A stretch of 64,000 nt of DNA, from the NCBI RefSeq assembly GCF_042214795.1, contig NZ_CP090177.1, positions 2,604,001 through 2,668,000 on the forward strand. The letters run 5' to 3'. The translations under genes were made by a program, and so were the position numbers. The DNA is from Arcobacter iocasae. Its GTDB lineage: Bacteria > Campylobacterota > Campylobacteria > Campylobacterales > Arcobacteraceae. Below the pieces are notes generated by a model. It was not told the DNA's origin and did not search any database. It saw only the letters and a list, made by a program, of their open reading frames with translations. Shown here piece by piece: positions 34,800 through 43,485 of the stretch. The number at the start of each line of letters is the position of its first letter. Within the stretch, counting starts at the first letter, position 1.

Positions 34800-35000
34800 A
34801 TGGAAATAACTGAAAAACTTAATACACAAATAGATAAACTATTAGAAGATTATGAATTATTAAAATCTAAAAATCAATATCTTACAATAGAACTTGAAAA
34901 ATTAAAAAATAAAAATGATGAATTAATTAGAAATAATCAAGATATGCTTTTAAAAATTGATAGTACTTTAACTTTAACAAAGGCAAAGAATGGAGAATAA
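34800..35000 (+). CDS. Small coiled-coil protein
   Basis: A 66-aa protein, nearly all one heptad-rich helix (LNTQIDKLLEDYELLKSKNQ onward). The size and pattern resemble small division or cytoskeletal coiled coils such as ZapB, but no family can be claimed. It overlaps the next gene by 11 bases and starts the four-gene run leading to priA. The 87-bp gap upstream holds the promoter-like AT-rich region. Confidence 0.65.
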   Translation: MEITEKLNTQIDKLLEDYELLKSKNQYLTIELEKLKNKNDELIRNNQDMLLKIDSTLTLTKAKNGE

Positions 35001-35205
35001 AAAACTTACATTTCACATTGATAATATGGCATATAGTATTAATGTAGACCCAAAACTTGAGATGGAATTAACAAAGTTTCTATCTCCTGATAGATCACAT
35101 ACTACAAAAGAACTTTTATATGCTTACCTTTGTAAAGCCCAAGAACATTATACTTTTAAAGAAGAAGTAGAAAAAATTTCAAACAAACTTCCAAAACTTT
35201 CATGA
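34990..35205 (+). CDS. Small conserved-looking protein of unknown function
   Basis: A 71-aa soluble protein with a strand-rich start (KKLTFHIDNMAYSINVDPKL) followed by helices ending EKISNKLPKLS. I do not recognise it. Tight overlaps on both sides (11 bases with the coiled-coil gene, 4 bases with the pseudopilin gene) support that it is translated. The overlap with a coiled-coil partner suggests the two act together. Confidence 0.65.
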   Translation: MENKKLTFHIDNMAYSINVDPKLEMELTKFLSPDRSHTTKELLYAYLCKAQEHYTFKEEVEKISNKLPKLS

Positions 35206-35663
35206 AAAAAGCTTTTTCACTATTAGAAATAATAGTTGTTGTTCTAATAGTTGGATTACTAGGAGCATTCGCAATTAATAAGTTTTTTTATTCAATTGAT
35301 AAATCAAATAATTTTAAAATAAAATCAGATGTTGCACTTATAAATAATGCAATAAATAAAACTTATTCAAATCAAGTTTTATTAGGAAATTCAACTTTTA
35401 CTTTAGATAGATTAGATGATGCTTCAATAAACATAGCAGGTGAATCATTATTTGTAGGTTACAATGAATACATTTTATTAGATGTAGTTATTTTATCAAG
35501 TTCAGAAGATAAAAAAGAGATTGGAAAATGGATAAAAACTTCACAAACAACTTATAAAGCTTATCTTTCAAAAGATAAAGTTATAACTTTTGAGTTTGAT
35601 AATAATAAGGGCACTTTTGCTTGTAAAAAAAGTGATGAAGTTTGTAAAGAGTTTATGTTATGA
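35202..35663 (+). CDS. Type II secretion/type IV pilin-like prepilin
   Basis: A 153-aa protein with a class III signal: MKKAFSLLEIIVVVLIVGLL. The processing site would be before Phe5, and Glu9 of the mature-helix motif FSLLE is conserved. One long hydrophobic helix is followed by a globular part with a Cys pair (FACKKSDEVCKEF) at the C-terminus that may form a disulfide. No other pilus genes are nearby. Overlaps of 4 bases with its neighbours place it in an operon with priA. Confidence 0.88.
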   Translation: MKKAFSLLEIIVVVLIVGLLGAFAINKFFYSIDKSNNFKIKSDVALINNAINKTYSNQVLLGNSTFTLDRLDDASINIAGESLFVGYNEYILLDVVILSSSEDKKEIGKWIKTSQTTYKAYLSKDKVITFEFDNNKGTFACKKSDEVCKEFML

Positions 35664-37510
35664 GTTTTTATTATGAATTAGCACTGTTAAAATCACCTTT
35701 AGATAATTTGACTTATTGTAGTGATGAAAAAATAGGAATTGGAACATTAGTAGAAGTCTCTTTACAAAGAAGAAAGGTCTTATCAAAAGCTGTAGTTGTA
35801 AAAGAGGTTGAAAAACCAACTTTCAAATGTACTACAATTCAAACAATTACAAATTTTTTTTATTCAATTGATATGATTAAAATAGCTACTTTTACCTCTA
35901 TGTATTATGTATCTTCTCTTGGTGAAGCTTTATCTTTATTTATTCCTTTTGATAAAAGTGTAATTAAAAATAAAGATGAATATAAAGTTGAATCAAATAT
36001 TCTTTTATCAAAAGAGCAAGAAGAAGCATACAGTTTTTGTTTGGAACACAAACAAGCTTTGCTTTTTGCAAATACAGGTGCTGGTAAAACAGAAATATAT
36101 ATTAAAACTATAGAAAAATATTTAAATGAAAATAAACAAGCTATTCTTCTTATGCCTGAAATCTCTTTGACTCCACAGATGCAAAATAGATTGGAAAAGG
36201 TTTTCAAAGAAAAAGTTGCTATTTGGCACTCTAAAATTACTAAAAAAAGAAAAGAAGAGATAATAAATAAGGTTTTAAAAGGTGAGATAAAACTATTAGC
36301 AGGTGCTAGGTCAGCTCTGTTTTTACCACTTGATAACTTAGGCTTGATAATTGTTGATGAAGAGCATGATGAATCATATAAAAGTGATAGTAAACCAAGA
36401 TATAATACAAAAGATTTATCTTTGTATATATCAAAAACTTTAGATATTCAAGCTATACTTGGAAGTGCAACACCATCTTTGAATACTTATCATAAAATTC
36501 CTTTTTATAGATTGTCTAAAACATATTTTGATACTAAAAAAAGTATAAACTATGATGATAGCACTTCAAATTTAAGTCCAAAGATTGTAAATAGAATAAA
36601 AAGTATAATTGAACAAAAACACCAAGTAATTATTTTCCTTCCTACAAGAGCCAACTATAAGTACCAAGTTTGTACAACTTGTGGAAGTTCTGTTGAGTGT
36701 CCTTTTTGTTCTGTTTCAATGAGTTTACATAAAAACTCACTGGCACTTAAATGCCACTATTGTGGATATACCCAACAAATACCTAAAAGTTGCCCCTCTT
36801 GTAAAACAGGAGTTCTTCATAACTTAAGAGTAGGAACTGCTCAAATTGAAGAGGAATTAAATTTTATATTTCCAGATAAAACAATAAAAAGATTTGATAG
36901 GGATGAAGTAAAAACAGATACACAATTGAGAAAAGTATTAGAAGAGTTTAATAATAATAAAATAGATATTTTAGTTGGTACTCAAATGCTTTCTAAAGGA
37001 CATGACTATCATAATGTAAAACTAGCAGTCGTACTTGGAATTGATTCAATATTAAAAATGAACTCATATAAAGCAAGGGAGAGAGCACTTTCTCTTTTGA
37101 TTCAAATTTCTGGAAGAAGTGGAAGAAAAGGTGAGGGTGAAGTGATTATTCAAACTCAAAATAGAGATTTCTTTGATTTTTATTTAGGTAATAAAGATTA
37201 CAAAGAATTTTTAGATGAAGAACTAACTTTCAGAGAAGACTTATATCCTCCATATTATAAATTAGCAAAAATCATATTTGCTCACACAAATGGATTGAAA
37301 GTAAAAGATGAGTTTGATAAATATACAAATATTTTAAAATCAAATGAAAAAATAGAAGTTGTAGGAGCTAATCAATCTCCTATTTTCAAGTTATCAAATA
37401 AATATAGATATGAAATATTACTTCGTTCTAAAAATATAAAAGCTTTAATTGAAGTTCTACATAGTATAAAATCACCTATGGTGAGTATTGATATGGATAC
37501 TATATATTAG
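35660..37510 (+). CDS. priA: Primosomal protein N' (replication restart helicase PriA)
   Basis: Superfamily 2 DNA helicase that reloads the replisome at stalled forks. Walker A NTGAGKTEIY (near residue 139), DEEHDESYKS box (near 232), and a zinc-binding segment with four CXXC-type pairs (CTTCGSS, CPFC, CHYC, CPSC, about 335-385) between the helicase lobes. The second lobe carries VGTQMLSKGHDY and QISGRSGRKGEGE. At 616 aa it is short relative to the E. coli protein (732) but typical for this phylum, with a reduced N-terminal DNA-binding region. Confidence 0.95.
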   Translation: MSFYYELALLKSPLDNLTYCSDEKIGIGTLVEVSLQRRKVLSKAVVVKEVEKPTFKCTTIQTITNFFYSIDMIKIATFTSMYYVSSLGEALSLFIPFDKSVIKNKDEYKVESNILLSKEQEEAYSFCLEHKQALLFANTGAGKTEIYIKTIEKYLNENKQAILLMPEISLTPQMQNRLEKVFKEKVAIWHSKITKKRKEEIINKVLKGEIKLLAGARSALFLPLDNLGLIIVDEEHDESYKSDSKPRYNTKDLSLYISKTLDIQAILGSATPSLNTYHKIPFYRLSKTYFDTKKSINYDDSTSNLSPKIVNRIKSIIEQKHQVIIFLPTRANYKYQVCTTCGSSVECPFCSVSMSLHKNSLALKCHYCGYTQQIPKSCPSCKTGVLHNLRVGTAQIEEELNFIFPDKTIKRFDRDEVKTDTQLRKVLEEFNNNKIDILVGTQMLSKGHDYHNVKLAVVLGIDSILKMNSYKARERALSLLIQISGRSGRKGEGEVIIQTQNRDFFDFYLGNKDYKEFLDEELTFREDLYPPYYKLAKIIFAHTNGLKVKDEFDKYTNILKSNEKIEVVGANQSPIFKLSNKYRYEILLRSKNIKALIEVLHSIKSPMVSIDMDTIY

Positions 37511-37546
37511 AAAATATATTTAATTTTCTCTTAGTAAAGTTTATAG

Positions 37547-37552
37547 TATAAT
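37547..37552 (+). promoter_or_regulatory. -10 box of dapD
   Basis: TATAAT 30 bases before the dapD ATG; AGGAC gives the ribosome site. Confidence 0.6.
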
Positions 37553-37581
37553 CGACAAAAATTTACATAGGACAGAATAAT

Positions 37582-38769
37582 ATGATTTATACGGCAGATG
37601 AATTTAAAAAATTAGTTGAGGAAGTTCAATCACAAGATTGGTATAGAAATCCAATAGGATTTGGTATTGCAAGAGTTGATAGAGGACAATTAAATCCAGA
37701 AAAAATCTTACAAGCAACATACCCAGTTGTAAATTGGAATGAAAACTTTGGAAGTGCAGCTATATTTTTAAAAGCATTAAAAGATTCAGGAGCAGATGTA
37801 GATACAACAAAGTCAGAATTAGTATGTAATGTTACGGATGACTTCTTAACTTCTTGTATTGAAGCTTTTAGACCATTTAACCCAGAAGCAAAAGGTGACG
37901 CGCATAGAAATGTACAAGTTATCTCTTCTCTTGCTACTTTACCTTTAGATTCAGGTTTAAGCCCTGATGATTTTAAAGTAGTATTTATTTTTGAAGATGC
38001 AAACCCAGTAAGTGTTGAATCTGTTTATTTAAAATTATATGCTCTTTCACTTGGAAAAGCAAAATTAAGAAGTCTTAATTTAAATGGTGCATTTGGTGTA
38101 TTAGAAAATTGTGCATGGACTGGAAGCCAACCAATTGAATTAGATTGGTTAAGAGCAAATGAAATTTCATTAAAAATAACTAATCAATATCCAGAAATCA
38201 CTATGGTAGATAAATTCCCAAGATTCTTATCTCATGTTATTCCTGCTGATAATACAAGAATACTTGAAACTTCAAAAGTAAGATTTGGTGCACAACTAGC
38301 AGCTGGAACTACAGTAATGCCTGGAGCTGCTTATATTAACTTCAATGCGGGGACTGAAGGTGCTGTTATGGTTGAGGGAAGAATTTCTTCAAGTGCAGTA
38401 GTTGGTGCTGGTTCTGATGTTGGTGGAGGAGCTTCTATTCTTGGAGTTTTATCAGGTACTGATGGTGTTCCTGTTTCTATTGGTGAGAATACTCTTCTTG
38501 GAGCAAATTCTTGTACAGGTACTGCTATTGGTGATGGTTGTATACTTGATGCTGGTGTTACAATCTTACCAGGAACTAAAATTGCACTTTCTGAAAAAGC
38601 AGTTGCTGCATTAAAAGAGATTAATCCAGATAAAGAAATTACAACAGTTATGAAAGGTAGTGATTTTATTGGAGTTAATGGAGTTCACTTTAGAGTAAAC
38701 TCTCAAACTGGTCAAACAGTTGCTATGAGAAGTACTAGAGAAGTAAAACTTAATTCAGATTTACATTAA
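37582..38769 (+). CDS. dapD: Tetrahydrodipicolinate N-succinyltransferase, long form
   Basis: Succinylates tetrahydrodipicolinate in the lysine and meso-diaminopimelate pathway. The C-terminal half is a left-handed beta-helix of hexapeptide repeats (ISSSAVVGAGSDVGGGASIL, SIGENTLLGANSCTG, AIGDGCILDAGVTIL). The N-terminal half is a longer domain than in the 274-aa E. coli type, as in Campylobacterota and some Actinobacteria. The length is 395 aa. It is a single gene with its own promoter and a strong terminator. Confidence 0.92.
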   Translation: MIYTADEFKKLVEEVQSQDWYRNPIGFGIARVDRGQLNPEKILQATYPVVNWNENFGSAAIFLKALKDSGADVDTTKSELVCNVTDDFLTSCIEAFRPFNPEAKGDAHRNVQVISSLATLPLDSGLSPDDFKVVFIFEDANPVSVESVYLKLYALSLGKAKLRSLNLNGAFGVLENCAWTGSQPIELDWLRANEISLKITNQYPEITMVDKFPRFLSHVIPADNTRILETSKVRFGAQLAAGTTVMPGAAYINFNAGTEGAVMVEGRISSSAVVGAGSDVGGGASILGVLSGTDGVPVSIGENTLLGANSCTGTAIGDGCILDAGVTILPGTKIALSEKAVAALKEINPDKEITTVMKGSDFIGVNGVHFRVNSQTGQTVAMRSTREVKLNSDLH

Positions 38770-38787
38770 TCAAAAAGTTTGATTAAT
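38765..38787 (+). other. Perfect hairpin over the dapD stop codon
   Basis: ATTAATCAAA and TTTGATTAAT pair perfectly around AAG and include the TAA stop. It directly precedes the main terminator and probably protects the transcript end. Confidence 0.6.
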
Positions 38788-38821
38788 AAAAAAGGGATGA
38801 GTTTTAACTCATCCCTTTTTT
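38788..38821. terminator. Bidirectional terminator between dapD and the GGDEF gene
   Basis: GGGATGAGT and ACTCATCCC form a 9-bp stem with a TTTA loop, flanked by an A-run on one side and a T-run on the other. It serves both converging genes. Confidence 0.92.
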
Positions 38822-38843
38822 TATAGTTATCGAAAATATAATA

Positions 38844-40676
38844 TTAAAATAATTCTACGCTAGTTTTTTGCTCTTTTGCAAATCTGACAACTTTATCTCT
38901 TCCATTACTTTTTGCTTCATATAAAGCAATATCAGCATTTTTAACAACAGTATCAAATAAATTTGAATCATCTGGGTACATTGATAATCCTATACTTACT
39001 GTCTTTTTAATAGTAGTACCGGCATATACATCAATCTCATTTTCTCTAACTTTTGTTCCAATTTTGTGGGCTATATTCATAGCATTTTCTTCTGAATCAA
39101 CACCAATAAGAAGAACCATAAACTCTTCACCACCATATCTAACTATAATATCTGAATCCCTTACACTGTCTTCTAGAATTCTTGATAAACTTTTTAGTAC
39201 TCTATCTCCAATATCATGTCCATATTCATCATTAACTGCTTTAAAATGATCCATATCTAGCATTAATAAACCAATTTTTTTCTTGTCTCTTTTTATTTGA
39301 GGAAGAAGTTTTTTCAAATGTTCTTCAATAAATTTTCTATTATATAATTGAGTTAATCCATCTTTAAATGCAGAGTCTTCTAGTGCTTGCATTAAAAGTT
39401 TAACTTCAACTGCTGGTCTGGCTTCTTTTAAAAATCTATTTATAAATAAACTTTTATTTTTTAGTTCATCTAGTTCACTTTCTGTATCCACAACAAAATG
39501 TATGATTAGGTATAGATTTTCAACAATATCAATATTTAAACAATAGTAAAATTTATCTTTTTTAGTAAAGTATGGACAACTCTCATGGAAGTCAATTGAA
39601 ATAACATCACTTTTTGTTCTAGCTGCTCTACAAAGATGAGGATTATCTTTTATTGCATCATGACAATAAAATGATTCTCCTACACTAATTACTTTTTGCA
39701 TTTTTTGTTTTTTTATATCTATTTCAAAAAAAGTGAAATTCTTTAGATGAAATTTATTTTCAAAAACTTGGGAAATTCTTTGATAAATTTCTTCTTTTGT
39801 ACTATCTAATTCTACTTGTTTTTTAAATTGATATAAATTTGATAAGTTGTCAATTATATCTTTTGATTCATTAAGAGGATTTGTATTTAAATTACTTCTA
39901 TCTCTATATCCCACAAAACCTTGAAGCTTTTTATCAATATCGAGAGAAGTATCTTTAAAAATAGTGATTAAATTATTATAATCATTAGTTACTTGTACTA
40001 CATCTGTTGTCAATCCTTCTGGGATATCTATTTTTTTAAATTTACCAACTTTAGCTTGATTGATATTGTCTCTTAGTTTCATATATAGTGAAAGGTAAGG
40101 ATTAAATACTTTTTTAGAAAATAAAAATACAATAATTACTGCTAATAAAATAATGGTTAGAATTACATATATAGATCTAACTCCAATCTCTTTTAAAGTA
40201 CTAACATCTAATACTATACTAATAGCCCCCAAAGTATCACCTTCTGAAACATTGTGACACTCTAAACAACTAACTTCTGCTTTATAAGGAATTGTAACCC
40301 TCACATTAGTATTAATAAAACCCTCTTTAACAATATATTTTGTTTCCCCATTTCTAATAACTTCTTTATCTAAGTTATCTTTTGGATTTTTAAAACTTTT
40401 TGTTTCAAATTCAGGATTTTTTATATTAGCAGATCTTACAAGCCATAAGTCTTTTATATTTCTAATTGAAGAGACATTTTTTAAAAATTCATCAATATTT
40501 GAGTCATTTTTAACATGTAAAGCTAATCCACTTTTTATTACTTCAGATATTGATTCTGCTGTGCTAACTGAAGATTTAATAGATACAGTTCTTAAATTAT
40601 AAAGTGAAATACCTGTAATAAAAATAGCGACTAATATAAGTAGAATTAAAAATTGTACAATAATATTTTTTTTCAT
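38844..40676 (-). CDS. Diguanylate cyclase with periplasmic CXXCH (c-type haem) sensor region
   Basis: A membrane helix at the N-terminus, a periplasmic region ending in a c-type haem motif CLECH (Cys137, Cys140, His141; context VSCLECHNVSEGDTLGAISI), a second helix near 168-190, a cytoplasmic linker with many Cys/His (residues about 330-380), and a GGDEF domain. The active motif is GGEEF at 515-519 with the RDSD inhibitory site at 506-509. The periplasmic region resembles the Tll0287/DUF3365-type haem sensors. It is likely to tune cyclic di-GMP to redox state or a gas ligand. AGGAAAAT precedes the ATG. Confidence 0.9.
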   Translation of the reverse strand: MKKNIIVQFLILLILVAIFITGISLYNLRTVSIKSSVSTAESISEVIKSGLALHVKNDSNIDEFLKNVSSIRNIKDLWLVRSANIKNPEFETKSFKNPKDNLDKEVIRNGETKYIVKEGFINTNVRVTIPYKAEVSCLECHNVSEGDTLGAISIVLDVSTLKEIGVRSIYVILTIILLAVIIVFLFSKKVFNPYLSLYMKLRDNINQAKVGKFKKIDIPEGLTTDVVQVTNDYNNLITIFKDTSLDIDKKLQGFVGYRDRSNLNTNPLNESKDIIDNLSNLYQFKKQVELDSTKEEIYQRISQVFENKFHLKNFTFFEIDIKKQKMQKVISVGESFYCHDAIKDNPHLCRAARTKSDVISIDFHESCPYFTKKDKFYYCLNIDIVENLYLIIHFVVDTESELDELKNKSLFINRFLKEARPAVEVKLLMQALEDSAFKDGLTQLYNRKFIEEHLKKLLPQIKRDKKKIGLLMLDMDHFKAVNDEYGHDIGDRVLKSLSRILEDSVRDSDIIVRYGGEEFMVLLIGVDSEENAMNIAHKIGTKVRENEIDVYAGTTIKKTVSIGLSMYPDDSNLFDTVVKNADIALYEAKSNGRDKVVRFAKEQKTSVELF

Positions 40677-40720
40677 ATTTTCCTTTCAAAGAATGTATTT
40701 TAATATAATAATTATTAATT

Positions 40721-42025
40721 TTATTGGAATATGTCTGCAGGGTCTATATATTTATTATTTACAATTGCTTCAAAAGTTAAAGTTTCATCAACTCTTCCTA
40801 CTACATAACCTTTTTTTATCCATTTTCCAACTTTTAATGTTGGTGAAATTTGATCCAAATGTGAATAAATAGTATATAAACCATTTTTATGTTGAATAAT
40901 TACAAGATTCTCTAACATACCTGAGTTTTGTTTTGAATATACAACTTTTCCATCAAGTACAGAATAAACTTTTGCATCAGGTTCATTTGTTTTTAATAAA
41001 ATTGATTCATTAAATAATTTAATTTTATAAACAGGATCATAATATTTACCAAATTTCTTTAATATAGAATATGATTTTAAAGGAGCAATAGTTTTACTGC
41101 CTCTATATTTACCAATTTTTACACCTTTTGTTGAAGAGCCTAAAATCCTAACATCTAAGTCAATTTCCTCTGCATTATCTTTTTGTACTGACTCTTGTGT
41201 TTTTTGCACATTATTAGATTTATTTTTAGCAGCTTTTGCTAATCTCTCTTCTTCTTTTTTCTTTTTTAGTGCTAATAATCTTTCCCTTTTTCTTTTTTCT
41301 TCTTCTTTCTTTATCTCTTTTTCTTTTAAAATATTAAGTGTTGAAAGTAAGTTTGTCAAAGAGTTTTGTTTTTTGATTATTGTTTTTAATTCATTTTGGT
41401 AAAGTTTATGTTTTTCTTCAATTGAAGCCAATGATTCAGAGTGTTTATTAAGTAAATAATTTAATATTTTCTTTTTCTTTTCTCTTTTTTCTATGTAGAC
41501 ATTTAATTTTCTGATTTCTCTTTCATTATCACTTTTATTTTGGGTTATTTTCATATATTGATTATCAATTTTTAACATATTATCTTTTGCTTCTGAAGAT
41601 AATATTTCATAAATTTCACTTTGGGTTAATTCTTGTAAGGAGTCTTTATTTGCAAGCTTCATAGCAACACCAGAAGAGTAATCTTCAATAATAGTATTTA
41701 TCAACTCTTCTTCATAATCTTTTTTTTGATTTTGAAGTATTTTACCTTTGATGCTTAGTTCATCTAGATTTTTTCTAGAATCATTTAGCATCTCTTTATG
41801 TTCATTAATATCTTTTGTTACAAGATTAATCTCTTTTTCTAGTTTTTTTAACTCTTCATTTTGATCTTCGATTTGAGTAGCCAAAGATTGAATTTTTTGC
41901 TCAGTTCTACTTTTTACATTTTTATTTTTAGACAAGATAGTTTTATTATTTTGAATTTTGTCATCAATAGAACTGGCTTGAAAGATAATAGTGATAAATA
42001 AAGTTAAGTATAATAGTCTATGCAT
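40721..42025 (-). CDS. envC: EnvC-like murein hydrolase activator with degenerate LytM domain
   Basis: A signal peptide (HRLLYLTLFITIIFQASS), long coiled coils (residues about 30-260) with a lysine/glutamate-rich stretch, and a C-terminal M23/LytM-like domain. In the LytM domain the active-site HXH motif (normally PHLHFE) reads TLTFEA and the first zinc-ligand motif is also absent; only YSHL remains. As in EnvC, it should activate amidases and not cut murein itself. The start is set at the ATG at 42025, overlapping ftsX by 8 bases; a TTG at 42055 is possible. It is the partner of FtsEX. Confidence 0.85.
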   Translation of the reverse strand: MHRLLYLTLFITIIFQASSIDDKIQNNKTILSKNKNVKSRTEQKIQSLATQIEDQNEELKKLEKEINLVTKDINEHKEMLNDSRKNLDELSIKGKILQNQKKDYEEELINTIIEDYSSGVAMKLANKDSLQELTQSEIYEILSSEAKDNMLKIDNQYMKITQNKSDNEREIRKLNVYIEKREKKKKILNYLLNKHSESLASIEEKHKLYQNELKTIIKKQNSLTNLLSTLNILKEKEIKKEEEKRKRERLLALKKKKEEERLAKAAKNKSNNVQKTQESVQKDNAEEIDLDVRILGSSTKGVKIGKYRGSKTIAPLKSYSILKKFGKYYDPVYKIKLFNESILLKTNEPDAKVYSVLDGKVVYSKQNSGMLENLVIIQHKNGLYTIYSHLDQISPTLKVGKWIKKGYVVGRVDETLTFEAIVNNKYIDPADIFQ

Positions 42026-42836
42026 TTTTGATTTTATATCTAAAAAGTACTCCAAAAATTGTAACTATTGATATACCAAAAGATAATAAAAATAGTTTTA
42101 AAACCTCTAATTCAACAAAAATTTTTGTGTTTAAAATATCATTTAATTCAGCAGGCAATAGCATGTTTAAATTATATGAAACAAATACGAACAGTGATGC
42201 AGAGATAATAAAAGATAAAAATGCACCATAAATAGCATGTTTTATTACAGGTGAAGCACTATACAAAATAGAAGCACCATGTAATTGAAAAATCATAATT
42301 CTTTGATTATGTGCAAAAAACCAAATAGTAACTTGTTTTGAAAGAATAATTACCACAAATATTAGTATTAATCCAAACAATACAATTATAATATCATTTA
42401 TCATTAGAAGTAAAAGATAAATTTGATTATGATTTTTTGAAAATATTTCTATTCTTTTTATATTTTTGTCATTTAAAAGTGAGGCTCGTATCTTCTTTAG
42501 TTCAGTTGATGTGGGAAAAGAGTTTAAATGTATTTCATAAAAGTGCGGTAATCTTTTATTCAATAAATCAATAGAACTATCTGATAAAGTACTTTTAACA
42601 TTGTCTATAATACTTCTATTTGATAAAGTATTTATTTTATCAACTTTTATTCCAGCTATTGTGTCAAAATTTTCTTTTATCAAAGGAGTATGAGTAATTA
42701 TTACTATAGAATAATCACTTGATATCTTTTTTTTATAAGTGTTAACAACATTATTTGTTAAAAGATATATTGAAAATGTTATTAACATCACAGTTAAAGG
42801 AATGACAAAAGTAAGAGTATTTTTAAGAGACTTCAT
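42018..42836 (-). CDS. ftsX: Cell-division ABC-like permease FtsX
   Basis: A 272-aa membrane protein with a helix at the N-terminus, a periplasmic domain (about 30-150), and three C-terminal helices, the FtsX layout. Similarity is weak in the periplasmic part, as is normal for this family. It overlaps ftsE by 14 bases and envC by 8, so the three are co-translated. FtsEX relays ATP hydrolysis across the membrane to the EnvC-like partner during septation. Confidence 0.88.
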   Translation of the reverse strand: MKSLKNTLTFVIPLTVMLITFSIYLLTNNVVNTYKKKISSDYSIVIITHTPLIKENFDTIAGIKVDKINTLSNRSIIDNVKSTLSDSSIDLLNKRLPHFYEIHLNSFPTSTELKKIRASLLNDKNIKRIEIFSKNHNQIYLLLLMINDIIIVLFGLILIFVVIILSKQVTIWFFAHNQRIMIFQLHGASILYSASPVIKHAIYGAFLSFIISASLFVFVSYNLNMLLPAELNDILNTKIFVELEVLKLFLLSFGISIVTIFGVLFRYKIKNA

Positions 42837-43485
42837 ATATTATTCCATCTTCAATTGATAATTGTCTAAATCTTATTCCAAAGTTTTTAGGTACTCTATG
42901 CGTTACTACAACTACAGTGATTCCTAGTTGTTCATTTGCACCTTTTAGTAAGTTCCAAACTACATCAGCTGAATAATCATCAAGGTTTCCAGTTGGCTCA
43001 TCTGCAATTATGATTTTTGGATTGTGGGCAAGTGCCCGTGCTACTGCAACTCTTTGTTGCTCTCCACCACTTAGTTCATTTGGATAGTAACCCTTTCTAT
43101 GAGAAAGCTTTACATGATTTAGTAGTTTATTTGCTTGCTCTGCTGATATCTCGTGTGAGTAACCATTTATTTTAAGAGGTAACATTATGTTTTCTTCTAT
43201 TGTCCACTCTTGTATTAATTTATAATCTTGAAATATAACACCTACATCTTTTCTAAGATCTCTTAGGTTTCTATTTCCTATGTGTGCTAATTCAAAATTA
43301 TCAATTATAAAACTTCCATGTTTTAATGCAATATCACCATACATTGCTTTTATTAGAGTTGACTTTCCACTTCCACTAGCTCCACCTATAAAGATGAACT
43401 CTTTATGTCCTATGTGAAAAGTTCCTTTTTTTATGACAAACTTATTTTCGTCATAAGCTAAATATATATTTTTAGCAGTAATCAT
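42823..43485 (-). CDS. ftsE: Cell-division ATPase FtsE
   Basis: ABC-type ATPase, 220 aa. Walker A GGASGSGKST, the Q-loop VIFQDYKLI, signature LSGGEQQRVAVARAL, Walker B IIIADEPTGNLD and switch VVVTHR are all present. The N-terminal IYLAYDENKF replaces the more usual start. It overlaps trmB and ftsX by 14 bases each, so the order trmB-ftsE-ftsX-envC is one operon. Confidence 0.95.
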   Translation of the reverse strand: MITAKNIYLAYDENKFVIKKGTFHIGHKEFIFIGGASGSGKSTLIKAMYGDIALKHGSFIIDNFELAHIGNRNLRDLRKDVGVIFQDYKLIQEWTIEENIMLPLKINGYSHEISAEQANKLLNHVKLSHRKGYYPNELSGGEQQRVAVARALAHNPKIIIADEPTGNLDDYSADVVWNLLKGANEQLGITVVVVTHRVPKNFGIRFRQLSIEDGIIYEVS

